From positions 124,001-188,000 of the forward strand of contig JALNQF010000053.1 of assembly GCA_028456385.1 (NCBI GenBank): a stretch of 64,000 bases of DNA. The letters are read 5' to 3'. Made by a program: the position numbers and the translations under genes. Shown here piece after piece: positions 53,742 to 64,000 of the stretch; the first letter of the stretch is position 1, and each line of letters starts with the position of its first letter. The DNA is from Ophiosphaerella korrae (lineage: Eukaryota; Ascomycota; Dothideomycetes; Pleosporales; Phaeosphaeriaceae). The notes under the pieces were generated by a model. That model saw only the letters and a list, made by a program, of their open reading frames with translations, searched no databases and had not been told where the DNA came from.

Positions 53742-55127
53742 CTCAAATTGGGAGATGAGCAAAACACGAAATCAATAACGGCGTTTATGGTGAAATCTAA
53801 CTACACAAACCCTGTCCTGCATTGTTTGGCGTTTTGGACCGTTTACGTGCATCTATATACATCTTGTGGCGTTTAGATATCGCATGTAGCCTTTTTAATA
53901 GCCCGGCTTGCAAGCACTTGCTTGGCCAGCTCGATCACGAGGACTTTGCAGTCAAATCAAGCTGTGATAGAAGGCTTGCTTGACAGGCTAACTAAGGCTC
54001 CGTTTAGTGCGCTAACTCATTGTTGCGGGTGCTACGTCGAGTAAGTTCCCGAGGGGGTACTCGCAACATGGGGCCAAAATGCTCTGGAGTTTCTTGACCC
54101 GCGCAGCAAGAAGATATTATTAATGTTACGCTCAAGATCTATATTGGAGCTTCTTGGGAGGAGGCAACTCCCGGTAAAAGTTATCAATGAACCCATCATA
54201 CCCAACTTTCAGTACTAATTGCGCAGTAACCTCAGAACATATAAATCCAACCTAAGCTCGGTCAAGAGCCAAATTGATATTTCTAATGTTACATATATGA
54301 AAGTGGATTAGCCAACATGTGCAGGGCTTATTTGTTTGCATTGGGTGGATCCACTGGTAAAAGCATAGTACAAGCTAACGTTTCCGCAAATTAGGCCCTG
54401 TTTGGTGCGCCATGAACATCTCATTCTCGCCAAGGAGAACGAGCAATTGTAAAGAGCGTGCGTTTGCTGTGCCGAGCAGTTTCTTGGAGTGACAGAATAC
54501 GTTAGCAACTTCAGCAATCTCCGCAACCCCACTTAGTGCTGATACGACCCACAAGTTGCCTCTTGGCAACTTACCTCCAGAATTACTTCCATTATCGTCA
54601 AACGAATTCTCTTGCGCACGTGATACCCCCAGCCTATCGTGAGGCAGTTATCGCTAGAGGCGCCTATGTAAGATGGAGATGGGGAGGCCTCACTGGGAGC
54701 AGCGCGAACTACCAGCCGCGAGCGAGCGACGTGTTGTAGGGCGTGCTTGGAAACTATGGGGTTGAGACAGCTACGAGAATACTGTCTCACCGAACGCACC
54801 AAAATTTGTCTGGCTCGATTCGGTAAGGCCAGCGGCGGGGACTAAGGCTACACTGAGAGTCACGGGAGAACGGTTGCGGGGGAATGTTAATCCGTACAGG
54901 GAACAGACACCGGATGCCGGTAAAAGGCCGTGCACGGTCGTGCGCAGTAGAAAATCAGGGTGCACAGACGGAAAACGAAGATGAAGACTTGAGTTAGGTT
55001 TGGCTAGAACTTAGGCAACATCACGTGCAGGCAGAACACTCTATGTTAATCCACTAGTTCTAAGGTAAACAATGTAGAAATTTTGTATGAACTCCGAGCT
55101 GTATAAGTAGGCTAGGGTTCTTCTCAG

Positions 55128-55158
<31 letters not shown>

Positions 55159-55257
55159 CCACCTCTCTATTTGAATCACTCCGTGAGAGCACTTTTTTCC
55201 CAATTTTTTTCTAGTAGTAGCGAGAACCGACAATATACCCAATTTTTCCAGTCTACA
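53742..55257. other. Gene-poor interval right of the Aurora kinase
   Basis: About 1.5 kb without a supportable gene. Two similar 19-nt stretches at 53996-54014 and 54393-54411 are noted separately as findings. Otherwise nothing is seen. Confidence 0.5.
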
Positions 55258-56310
55258 CAAGAATGAATTTTGGGTCCTCAACAACTCAATAAACGCAAGT
55301 GGTAATGAGTACAATCTGCTAGGTGTTGCGGTCGAACCACCAAGAAAGGGCGTATACGGAAGATATACGCCACGTGGCCCAGGCTGTTCTCGCAGCTCAA
55401 ACAATGATGGGATGCTTGTCGCTCTATCAACGCAAGGCGTCATCACCTACAAAACGCCCTGCCCGTAGCCAAAGGATCTGGTCGAGTCTGATATCTACTC
55501 CGAAGGACCAATTACCACGGGCAGGCGAGAAGCCATAGAGACGGTAATAAGTGGTGACATCCCATTTGACATGATGGCAGCGATACGTGCTGCTCTCAAA
55601 ACCAGAAATAAAGATCGGATAGAAACTGTCATTTGTAATCTACGATGTCACTCGATCAAGGATCCAGTGGGAACAGTCGAAGACCTGCTTGAGAATGGAG
55701 CATACCGTGAGTGCATCATGAATCTCTTCGAAAAACAAGGTTCTTCGACGATGAAGCAGCTATTTGTTATCACTGGCATCCTTACATATGTTGGTGTATC
55801 AGTACAAGACAATAAGTCGTAAGTCATTAGTAATATTGGACATCCCCAACCTGGCGGAGAACTTGAAGGATAGATTAAGCGTATCTATAAAAGTGATTGA
55901 GAAGAAAAGTGTGAAACCGATATTATTGTTGGTATGGCATATTATCGGATCTAGTACAAGCATCGCGCAAAGCTCAACCCCAGCATTTGGAACTACTTTA
56001 TATGGGGCGAGAAGAAGCGTGATCCGAATGAAATTTGCCATGAGAGACGTGACGGCTCTATGGATATCTTCAAAATTGCAGGAGTCAAAGCAGAAAGCCA
56101 AGGCACCGATTTTTTTTTTGAGCTAGTACCGAAACAGACCCCGGACAGCCCAGGTCGTGTTGGAACGAACGAAGCTCGAAGCTCTTGCTGATTTTCGAGG
56201 CTTACTGTATTTGAAGATGCGATTTTATCTGACTCTGGTACAGGAGACGAATAAACCAGCATACCAGTGTGTAGCGTCACCAGCGGAGGATTGTGAAAGC
56301 AGTAGCCCCT
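55258..56310 (+). pseudogene. Remains of an unrecognised protein-coding gene
   Basis: One plus-strand frame reads protein-like from about 55280 to 55822, interrupted by TAG at 55466-55468: segments include LVESDIYSEGPITTGRREAI, GDIPFDMMAAIRAALKTRN, DPVGTVEDLLENGAYRECI and TMKQLFVITGILTYVGVSVQDNKS. The reading then continues in a second frame (SLVILDIPNLAENLKDRL, SVSIKVIEKKS) and then a third (TDIIVGMAYYRI, NYFIWGEKKRDPNEICHE, FKIAGVKAESQGTDFFFELV). Successive frame changes and stops over about 1 kb, with protein-like composition in each piece, indicate a decayed gene rather than introns. I do not recognise the family. It lies in the same degraded island as the NLR and CHAT remains. Confidence 0.55.
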
Positions 56311-57593
56311 AGTATCAACTTGTAGAAATTGATTAATCTCATCTCCCCTATCATATCCCATCAATGCTCTCTATTTTTTTTTAATCTATTTTTGAAACTT
56401 GTTCGCTTTATGTCAAAGGTAGACGCACACTCAGACCCTCTTCCTTCTCTATTATGCGCTGTGAGACTGCACACTAGCTGTGGTTTATATCCCAGTGTCT
56501 GTTTACCTGTAGCTAAAATACCTCTGTTTTAGATTAGTAAAGTAAAATCAATATTCGACAATAGAATAAACGAGCTTGCTTTGGGCGGATGTTGGCATAA
56601 ATAGGAAACTCCCAGGGATAGTATCATCGCTCGGTAAACTTCCGTTAGCTTTGGAAACCATCTGCTTATTTTCATGAAAGGGGTTGTGTAGATTAAGGGT
56701 AGTAGACTTCGCTGACTATCGCTCAGGTTCCTCCCACTACTAGGAGGTAAGACTGCGCAGTACCTAATAGCGCTTAGCATGCCAGTCAACTCAATGGAAG
56801 AGAAATATCCGTTTCAGTGGGGATGAGCCGACGGAGATTACAGCGGATGTGCTGGGGAGTCGCATAGACGGAGGAAGGCAGACTTTCCTTGCTACCTAGG
56901 TACAGCCCCTCGCCCTGCATGATTCGATCTGGGGAGTCTCTAGTCTTCCTATCATCAATTACCCGCGAAATTGCGCTATTGCGTGCAGTAGCGTGCAGGA
57001 ACTTTCAGCAGCCGTATGCCCAGTATATGGTAAGCATTGTGATGCCGCATGCATACGCGAGGTGAGGGCCTGCTTCGGGACAGACCTAGGGCATTCCAGA
57101 TAATCATGGGCTGTTGATACTTTCCCCTTCTACGGTGCTACATACCTAGCAAAGTCACAGTCCTGAAGGAAATAACACGGCTGTGTTTGCATTACGCAAT
57201 TTATAATATATTCGGAGCATCTTCTTCGATGAGCAATAATACAGTCGACTAGGGGTCGTGGTCGGGCCGTCTTCCATGCATGGCGGTGGCGGGAACCATT
57301 GGCAAGGGTTCCTCACGTCTGTGCTTGCTGCTCGCAGGGTTCTCTACGCGATAATCTGTCCTACCACACACATTTACGCTCGCTCATGGCTCCTCTTTGG
57401 AGAAACAGGGAACGCTTAGGTATTTATGACTAGTCAGCGCCACAGGCTCAACCCAATGCGGAAATTCGTGTGATGTCGATGGACACACTCTGGTATAAAA
57501 GCGCGCATCTGGTTTACTCTTGAAAACTACCTGCTCTTGATTCCGCCCAAGTCTTGTCTCTTCTCCAGTCGCTTCATCTTTTATCATCCGACC
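56311..57593. other. Gene-poor interval before the solute-binding-like gene
   Basis: About 1.3 kb without a supportable gene. It ends in the promoter of the gene at 57594. Confidence 0.5.
57494..57500 (+). promoter_or_regulatory. Probable TATA box of the solute-binding-like gene
   Basis: A perfect TATAAAA lies 94-100 nt upstream of ATG 57594. Confidence 0.5.
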
Positions 57594-58795
57594 ATGTTGC
57601 GCTCTTTACTCATGACGGCCTTGGTAGCTGGCCAGGTACTGGGTTACGAACAGACACTTGGCTTCAATGGCGCAGCCGTTGTGGAGACCCGTTCCATCGA
57701 CGAGATCCACAAAGCCGCGTTGAAAGAAGGAGGCGTGGTTACCATGTGGCTCGGTGGTGATGAGAGCACAGATGAAGATGCGCTCAAGAAGGAATTCGAG
57801 ACTCGCTTCCCCGGCATGACCCTCAACCTCACTACGGATTTGTCCAAGTACCATAACGGCCGATTTGATGAGCAGCTCGCCGCCAATAACGTCTATGTGG
57901 ACAGCATCGCCTTCCAGACAGTCCACGATTTTCCCAGGTGGGATGAACAGGGAGCTTTGATGCACTACGCGCCAGTCGGCTTCAACCAGATATACCCTCC
58001 TATGAGAGACGTCCGTGCTGCTTTCTACGGCGTCTTGACTGTGGGATGGGCAGGCAAATGGAACACCGAAAAGTTGCCAGGCATTGCGCCACCTATCGAA
58101 TGGGAGGATTGGCTTCGTCCAGAGTTCAAGAACAAAGTATGCCGTATCCAATTCTAATTGCAACTATAAAACTGACAGCAACAGCTCGTTCTAACGTATC
58201 CTAACGACGATGATGCGGTCTTGTACGCTTTTGATCTCATGTACGTTTGCTAACCCCTACGAAGCTAAGACCAGGCTTCAATGCGCGCAGATTGCTGACA
58301 TTAGTATCTAGTATGCAACAATATGGCAAGTCTTGGTTTGACCGATTGCTAAAGCAAAATCCTCGATGGGTTCGCGGCACCCGTACACCTGATACTGTCA
58401 TGGCAGCCAAGAACCAAACATGGGCAGCGTCTTTCACATCCGATGGCCTATTCCCCACGTCCAACATCAACGTCAGCCACCCAGTTCAAGGCTCCTTCGT
58501 CACCTGGTTCCAGCTTGCTGCTATCCCCAAGGACGCACCTCACCCAGAGGCCGCCAAGCTGCTCCACAACTACATGCTCACAAAGGAATGGCAAGCCACT
58601 CGAGGCTCTTGGCCCGTTCGTAGCGATGTTCCTCCACCAACTGGATATCCCGGCATCTTTGAAATGCCAGGCACAAACATCACCTACTTCCGTGAATGGA
58701 TGTCGGATCGTCCTCGTCTTGAGAGGCTTCGAACTTGGTTCGAGGATAAGTTGGGCTCCGCACAGGGATTGAGCCCGCTTATTGATGGTATTTAA
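57594..58795 (+). CDS. Secreted periplasmic-binding-protein-like (ABC iron/thiamine SBP fold) protein
   Basis: Exons 57594-58136, 58185-58240 and 58312-58795, with introns 58137-58184 and 58241-58311, give 360 residues. Residues 1-17 (MLRSLLMTALVAGQVLG) form a signal peptide. The rest resembles bacterial type-2 substrate-binding proteins of the Fe3+/thiamine ABC class: EGGVVTMWLGGDESTDEDALKKEFE, FETRFPGMTLNLTTDLSKYHN, VDSIAFQTVHDFPRW, FKNKLVLTYPNDDDAVLYAFD and AAIPKDAPHPEAAKLLHNYM. Fungi lack such ABC importers, yet secreted members occur across ascomycetes, probably from old bacterial transfer; their role is uncertain. An alternative first acceptor 6 nt upstream would add two Gln. The introns show it is resident fungal DNA, not contamination. 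Confidence 0.85.
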
Positions 58796-59175
58796 ATAGT
58801 GTATTATAATTGCGAATTTGAAGTATATTATAATAATAATTCTAACGCACTTGGAGATTCCACCAATGGCTCAATTCTAAACACTATAAAACGTTGTGTT
58901 GAACAAAGGAGTATGTTTTATGGTAGATATTCAGGTATTGAAGGCTGCATCGCCAGTTGATGTATATCATAAGAAAGAAGTAAAGATATTGATTCATGTC
59001 ATGTTATGAGATTAGAAAGGTCTAAAATCAGCTTGGATTTGAGAAAGTCTCAAGGCGCACTGCATAATTAGATAGAACAGTTCTATAGACCAGAGTGCTA
59101 TTGCCTGATTCATGATGCCAATTTAATCTAGTTTCAAGTTCAGCTAAGTAGCGCGAAGACTCGAGTCTCGTTTAC
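58796..59175. other. Convergent 3' interval
   Basis: 380 AT-rich bp between two convergent stop codons; no gene seen. Confidence 0.6.
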
Positions 59176-59769
59176 CTATGCATACAATGCTTCCCATAGT
59201 CCTTCGAGCCGGAATCTATACTCAAGGTATTCTGCCTCCTTGATCCAGACCTTATAGTCCAAGATTTTGAGGACTTGACGCTCTGCCTTGACTAAAGTGT
59301 CCAAGTCCAAGCACATGAAATCTGCGAAGGGATATATGAACGTGTCTTCATCATCGTATAGATATTTGAGTGCAAGAATCACAAAGCTGGTTATCAAAAT
59401 ATCGTCGGTAATGTCTGGATCCACATCTACGTCACATTCGCGATGAGACACCGTGCGGAAGCGGGCCAATAGGCAAAGTGCTAAAGGTATAGTGTGAGGT
59501 GATGCGATCCTGTCGTCGTAGTCCAGCATTTTGTTGATGAGCTCACATGTCTCTACTATTCCCTGGCTGGGCGGCAAGGGATCGCAGCCTTCATGACACT
59601 TACATGTTGCGTAGCATTTGAAATTCAAGTCGAGAATGCATCGCAGCCTTAGCTGTGGAGTGTAGAGGAGGAAGATCGCAAGGTTGGCGAGCACGGATGA
59701 TGGGAGAGGCGTCATGAGCAACCTAGGGCTACAAATATTGCGCAAGATGGGGAAGAATGACGCGAGCAT
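59176..59769 (-). CDS. Cyclin-fold-like protein, small
   Basis: 197 residues from ATG 59769. The open frame continues upstream without stop to 60054, but there it begins at TTG and overlaps the start of the divergent Npr3 gene, so I use the internal ATG. Helical segments DPDITDDILITSFVILALKYLYDDED and LDTLVKAERQVLKILDYKVWI have the pattern of a cyclin box (ALKYL.D followed by N..LE..LL..L.Y). The N-terminal part includes a Cys-rich stretch CYATCKCHEGCDPL. It could be a divergent Pho80-like or Clb-like cyclin. The N-terminus is uncertain, and an intron may have been missed there. Confidence 0.55.
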   Translation of the reverse strand: MLASFFPILRNICSPRLLMTPLPSSVLANLAIFLLYTPQLRLRCILDLNFKCYATCKCHEGCDPLPPSQGIVETCELINKMLDYDDRIASPHTIPLALCLLARFRTVSHRECDVDVDPDITDDILITSFVILALKYLYDDEDTFIYPFADFMCLDLDTLVKAERQVLKILDYKVWIKEAEYLEYRFRLEGLWEALYA

Positions 59770-59998
59770 AATGCTCGTGATGCTAAGAAATAAGTAAGAT
59801 AAAAACCGAGAATTGTTAGTGGATAGTGAAGCGTGAAGCAACAACCGTTCAAGTGAATAGACAATGCGATGCGATGGCCATTTTGGGCTAGATCTCCCGT
59901 AGATTCCCTCCGCGAACTCAATATGATCACGTGATTGGGTAGTGGGATGGCGTGCATTGTGCAGAGTATGTTGAGGGCGTACAGAGACCCATTCCCTC
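59770..59998. promoter_or_regulatory. Shared divergent promoter region, cyclin-like gene / Npr3 gene
   Basis: 229 bp between the two start codons. CACGTGA lies at 59929-59935 (within GATCACGTGATTGG), an E-box-like site. No clear TATA box. Confidence 0.45.
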
Positions 59999-62560
59999 AT
60001 GGCGCTATCACTACCTCCCGCGTCCAACCTGCACTCGATCCTGCTTGTCACCAAATCGCGCTCCCTTGGGCCCCGCCTAGTCTTTCACTACCCGCCGCTC
60101 TCGCCTTCAGCGGCATCGCTTGCAGGCGCAAAAGACCCTGCGTGGTCTCGTCGTGACACGTCCACCGCCAGCCTCGGGTCGGAAAGCTCGGACAGCGATT
60201 GGGAAAGCAGCACAGCCACGGATGACGATAACGACATTGAGATAGGCAGTCGAACCAGCGGCGGACCTGGCTCCGGTCGGACAGGGACAGGGACGGGGGC
60301 CAGCCAACGTGACCGAGAACGTGACCGCGACCGCGACCGCGACAGGACTAAGCTCGGGCCCGATGTATGGAACAAGCAAGAGACCATTGATGAGCATGAC
60401 ACGGAAGACGCAGCGCCAAATGGCCCCGGTCGCCGCAGAGGAGGCGACCACGACTGGGACACAGTGCTGGGCTTCAAGACGGATGCGCTGGAGAAAATGC
60501 TGAGCCCTAGCAAAGAATTCAACAAGCACCGGTTCGAGCTGGGCGTTGAGAGCATCGTCTTTGTCGGCGCGCCCATGTTTGTACGGGACGACGGGTTGTG
60601 GAAGAAGCTCAAGCGGCGCAAGAAGAAGCGGCCAGAGAAAGAGAAGCTCCCTGAGGATCCGGCCATTGTCGAGGTAGATGCTCCTGCCAAGGTTGAGTCA
60701 TTTGTCTACCCCCCAGGATTTGAGCCGGGCTACGGCCATGGATCCATCTCCAGTGGCCCATCGCCCGCTCCTTCCGAAGTTGGATCAGATGCACCCAGTG
60801 CCTCTACCCAGGACAACAACAATCCTGATATGACTATGTTTAACGTAGTGTTCGTGCTCAATCCCCCTGCTCTGGAGTATCAGCAGCGGGTTAAGGACAT
60901 GTACGACAATGTCACGCGCAAGTATGCAAAGGCACTCAAGTACGAAGAGGCACGCTTCCAGTATGTCTGGAAGGAATCGAAGCGCATCATCGACATCAAG
61001 CAACGTGCTAAAGAAGGCAATGAATCGTTGACATCGACCTGGCGCACCATCATCGCCACCTCGCCTTTAGCCAAGTCGATTGCCATCATGTTTGATGCCA
61101 TTTCCAATGACAAGATAGCACACATCCACTTTGATGCCACGTTCAATACTTCATTCCAAATTCCTCAAGCTGACTCAACACCCTACCTACCCACTGCGTT
61201 TGAACCACAGATGCCAGGCCTATGGCTGACCACGTCGAACGTAGTGCTCGATGACGATGAGTCCCCAATGACACAACATGCCGCTTTATTGTTACTTGAA
61301 GATACAGAGACTTTGATCAAAGATCTCGGCGGCGAGTCAAATGGTAATGCTGCCGCCATTGCTTTCTACATTCGGAACATTGTTCCAACCAAATCTCTGC
61401 TCAAAATATCAAAGCGGCACAACATATCTGCCCACGACATGGAATACATAGCATCCCACTTGGTATACTGGCGCCGCGCCCGCCTCATCGCCCCTTTGTC
61501 CCCTCGAGATACGTATATCGTATCTCCGAACGCAGATTTCTCTTCCCTACCTGCAGCTATCAAGACGTATGCCCAGCGTTTTCCAACCCTGCCTACCCTT
61601 CCCAAAGTGCTTAGCATGCTATCTGGCACATCACGGCCTTTCCGAAGTTTCATTCCATCCACCGAGCACCGCGAAGCCTACATGGACATTCTCGCCTGGC
61701 TCATGCGTGGTGGTTGGGTGACCCAATTACGCACGTTTGCGTGGGTGCGTGTGACGCCTGAAATCAAATCACAAGTCGCAGCTGAGATGGAGCATGAAGA
61801 GCGTGCTAAGAAAAGGGATGAGGCCAGAAAAGATCTGTTGAGCGACAACGACTCTGCCACCGAGTCTGTCTTGTCGGAGAAACGAGGCAGCTTGTTCTCT
61901 GCAGGCACTGTAAGATCACCTACCCCCTTGCGTAAAGGAAAGAGAGATCGAAGCGTAGAAGGGCCTGGTGATGAAGAAATGCAGCATAGCACAATTTTAA
62001 GTCCGCGCTTCTCGGCATCTACACGGGCTGCATCGGATGCAAGTAGTATAAGCAGCCAGCGTACAACAATCGCACTTGGGTCTGCCCAACGCCTAGAGTC
62101 GCCATCGCGACTAGTAGTGCGAGAAGCCAAGCCTCACCGGCCGAGCCCACTTCATTTGCAACCTGCTTCGCCCTCACGCGGCTCTGTTGTATCACCCAGT
62201 ACGCCCGCAGCAGCATCCCCGCCACCATCCCCTGGAGATTTCAGACACTCTGTCGTATATAGCCCGCAAAAGGCAACTTCGTTAGAAGCCCGGTGGCTGG
62301 AAAGGATTGGACAGACATTTGAAGACGTGGGCAATATCTCCACGCCCAATCCTAGCCCGCCGAAGAACCAGGAAGGAGGGATGCTGGGTATCACAGGCAA
62401 AGAACTACGGGAAAGTTGGCCGACGCTATTGAAGCACCTGGATGGCAAGCATGCAATCGAGGACGTAGCGCCTAGAGAGGGTATGAAGAGAAAGAGGGTT
62501 GCAATGCTTTTCAATGCGGTGAAGGAGCGGGGATGGCTGGTCGTTGTGAGACACTGGTAG
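59999..62560 (+). CDS. NPR3: Nitrogen permease regulator Npr3 (SEACIT/GATOR1 subunit)
   Basis: Single exon, 853 residues from ATG 59999. The N-terminus MALSLPPASNLHSILLVTKSR and PRLVFHYPP is the start of the longin-like domain of Npr3. It is interrupted by a long acidic/RD-rich insert (repeated Arg-Asp around 105-118) and resumes at FELGVESIVFVGAPMFVRDDG, FNVVFVLNPPALEYQQRVKDMYDN and YEEARFQYVWKESKRI. The C-terminal winged-helix segments are YMDILAWLMRGGWVTQLRTFAWVRV and LRESWPTLLKHLDGKHAIEDV. Npr3 forms SEACIT with Npr2 and Iml1 and inhibits TORC1 through the Gtr GTPases at the vacuole when amino acids are scarce. A Ser-rich linker (about 650-770) precedes the end. It diverges from the cyclin-like gene. 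Confidence 0.9.
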   Translation: MALSLPPASNLHSILLVTKSRSLGPRLVFHYPPLSPSAASLAGAKDPAWSRRDTSTASLGSESSDSDWESSTATDDDNDIEIGSRTSGGPGSGRTGTGTGASQRDRERDRDRDRDRTKLGPDVWNKQETIDEHDTEDAAPNGPGRRRGGDHDWDTVLGFKTDALEKMLSPSKEFNKHRFELGVESIVFVGAPMFVRDDGLWKKLKRRKKKRPEKEKLPEDPAIVEVDAPAKVESFVYPPGFEPGYGHGSISSGPSPAPSEVGSDAPSASTQDNNNPDMTMFNVVFVLNPPALEYQQRVKDMYDNVTRKYAKALKYEEARFQYVWKESKRIIDIKQRAKEGNESLTSTWRTIIATSPLAKSIAIMFDAISNDKIAHIHFDATFNTSFQIPQADSTPYLPTAFEPQMPGLWLTTSNVVLDDDESPMTQHAALLLLEDTETLIKDLGGESNGNAAAIAFYIRNIVPTKSLLKISKRHNISAHDMEYIASHLVYWRRARLIAPLSPRDTYIVSPNADFSSLPAAIKTYAQRFPTLPTLPKVLSMLSGTSRPFRSFIPSTEHREAYMDILAWLMRGGWVTQLRTFAWVRVTPEIKSQVAAEMEHEERAKKRDEARKDLLSDNDSATESVLSEKRGSLFSAGTVRSPTPLRKGKRDRSVEGPGDEEMQHSTILSPRFSASTRAASDASSISSQRTTIALGSAQRLESPSRLVVREAKPHRPSPLHLQPASPSRGSVVSPSTPAAASPPPSPGDFRHSVVYSPQKATSLEARWLERIGQTFEDVGNISTPNPSPPKNQEGGMLGITGKELRESWPTLLKHLDGKHAIEDVAPREGMKRKRVAMLFNAVKERGWLVVVRHW

Positions 62561-62798
62561 CTGGAGAATATGTGGCATGTGCATTATCATCTAGGTATCT
62601 GATATCGATAGCATCTGTGCACATCATTCCAAAGCGGCAGGGATGTCACGGGCCAATGAGATGAACGCCCACCGCAGACACAACCAAAGCTCACTCACTC
62701 CACCACGACCAGATCAACCAATTGACATCGCCACAAGCGCAAGCGCCGCAGGTTGCCTAGGGTCTCCTGACTTCCAACATTGCATTAATTTGGCAGCC

Positions 62799-63584
62799 AT
62801 GAGCTCGTTTGGTGGCGCAGGACTGGGACAAAAGATCCAGAAGCCAAATCCGTACGTCTCCGTCCAGCGCAGACATCAGAGCAGCATCTAAGTGAGCGCA
62901 ATACACCTACAGGCCCGAGCGTGGTTCCTTTCCACTCGATCACGATGGTAGGCCCCTCCTGCTCTCAATGCGCCCGTGCTAGCCATCTCGAGCCTAACGT
63001 CACATCGTAGGAGAATGCAAGCACATCATGCTGTCGTACTTAAGGTGCATCAAGTCCCATCGCGGCTCCAACGACGCCGAATGCCGTAACCTTTCCAAGT
63101 CGTACCTCTCTTGCCGCATGGAACGGTACGTGTTTGGTAACTTTTCCTTTGCTCTGTCTATCTCCCGTCACCCACCTGTCTGTCGCTAGGAGTCCATTGC
63201 GCTCCTCAAGCAAGGGCGAAGATGATCTTGTGACACCGACATGCCAAACTGCCTTGAACCAGGTAGTCGGAACATTCGAGGTGGAGACAAGCAAAGCTGC
63301 AAGGGAGAGACGGTGCACCTACATTCCTTGCCACTTGTCAGTTTCGAAACGCAGCAACTGTCGAATCGGCATAGTTCCAGCCCCAGTATCCGGATGGAGC
63401 ACACAACTGCCTGAGACGGCCTTGGATGAGGTCAAAGCTGATGATAGTCAATAGCAACCTTATGGCCCCTGACTCTTTCAAAAATCTTGGTTTCGGCCAG
63501 GACAGCGACGGCCCTGACAATGGCGCTGCAACCTCAAAAGATGCTTCGCAAGCTCAGGGCCTGGACAAACCTCGCTCATCTTAG
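62799..63584 (+). CDS. COX19: Cytochrome c oxidase assembly protein Cox19 (twin CX9C)
   Basis: Four exons (62799-62851, 62913-62947, 63011-63125, 63455-63584) with GT..AG introns give 110 residues. The product reads MSSFGGAGLGQKIQKPNPPE, RGSFPLDHDGECKHIMLSYLR, then CIKSHRGSNDAECRNLSKSYL and SCRMERNLMAPDSFKNLGFG. Two CX9C pairs are present (CKHIMLSYLRC and CRNLSKSYLSC), the substrate motif of the Mia40 disulfide relay in the mitochondrial intermembrane space. Cox19 takes part in copper delivery to cytochrome oxidase together with Cox11. Intron 3 (63126-63454, 329 nt) is several times longer than any other intron here, but the downstream exon restores the conserved NLMAPDSFKNLGF segment. Confidence 0.9.
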
Positions 63585-64000
63585 ATGCGCGCATGCGTTC
63601 CAAGAGTCGAGTTGAGTGGCTCCTGGTCCACGGTTCGGCAGCATCCGAGTAACCGAATAGCGAAAGAGGGTGCATATCGCACTTTTCCTCTCCGAGCTTG
63701 CCATCACCGCAAGTGGCGCCGGAATCATCTATCGAGTTGCAACCACAGGCTTGTTGAGACCAGGTGCAGATTTGACAGGTTACATCAATGACACCCTGCG
63801 TTCTTTCGATTCAGTCTCAGTGCATGATTTGAGACCCAAAGAGGCGAGGGCTTAGAATTGTTGAGGCTGGCCTTCAAAGGGAGAAATCAATGTAAGACGG
63901 GATAAGGAAAGACATTCAGGAATGACAGCTGCCAAATTCTGTAGGCGACCGAATTGTTCTACACGGTCATGCTACCGCAGGTGACTCCTGCAGCCATGCA
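63585..64000. other. Right-edge interval
   Basis: 416 bp downstream of Cox19. A plus-strand open stretch at about 63670-63855 (61 codons) has no recognisable features and I do not call it. Nothing else is seen before the window ends. Confidence 0.5.

Noticed and set aside
59770..60054. N-terminal extension of the cyclin-like protein
   Set aside because: Begins at TTG and overlaps the divergent Npr3 coding start.

Overview
This is a nuclear segment of a filamentous ascomycete (Pezizomycotina; Dothideomycetes is my best guess, from overall protein resemblance only). Evidence: many genes carry short GT..AG introns of about 45-90 nt with CTAAC/CTAAT-like branch sites; genes are monocistronic on both strands with frequent divergent pairs; and there are typical eukaryotic and fungal families (SmF, Cox19, Nas6, Npr3, Aurora kinase, Leu5 carrier, CFEM protein, CYP505 P450). 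All gene models were built by eye from exon frames and splice signals. Starts were moved to ATG wherever the longest open frame began with TTG or GTG.

Layout. 1-2.3 kb: 5' part of a WD40-repeat gene running off the left edge. 2.3-10.3 kb: gene-poor, with one small conserved-looking gene (5.0-5.5 kb). 10.3-22.9 kb: dense housekeeping block with an MT-A70/METTL4-like methyltransferase divergent from a Leu5-type CoA carrier, an Sgm1/TMF golgin divergent from a Nit2-type amidase, an F-box-like protein, the proteasome chaperone Nas6, a membrane-anchored FMN split-barrel protein and a mitochondrial PPR protein. 25.0-25.6 kb: a secreted Kex2-repeat peptide precursor, the most interesting intact gene. 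25.9-30.6 kb: CXXC zinc protein (DUF866) divergent from SmF, then a large Rtp1/Tango6-like HEAT protein. 33.3-43.7 kb: accessory genes for a CFEM surface protein, a self-sufficient CYP505 P450-reductase fusion, a secreted FAD oxidoreductase and an MFS transporter, with no synthase.

43.7-56.3 kb is an AT-richer, degenerate island. It holds a 417-bp inverted-repeat (MITE-like) element, a broken NLR-like gene (alpha/beta-hydrolase, P-loop ATPase, helical repeats), a convergent broken CHAT-domain gene, an apparently intact Aurora kinase, and remains of an unrecognised gene. Several in-frame stops are of the kind C-to-T transitions would create, so RIP-like decay is plausible but unproven.

57.6-64 kb returns to intact genes: a secreted periplasmic-binding-like protein, a cyclin-like protein divergent from the TORC1 regulator Npr3, and Cox19 at the right edge. 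Nothing resembling rRNA, tRNA or CRISPR was found. The two candidates for something undescribed are the Kex2-repeat peptide and the convergent NLR/CHAT pair.
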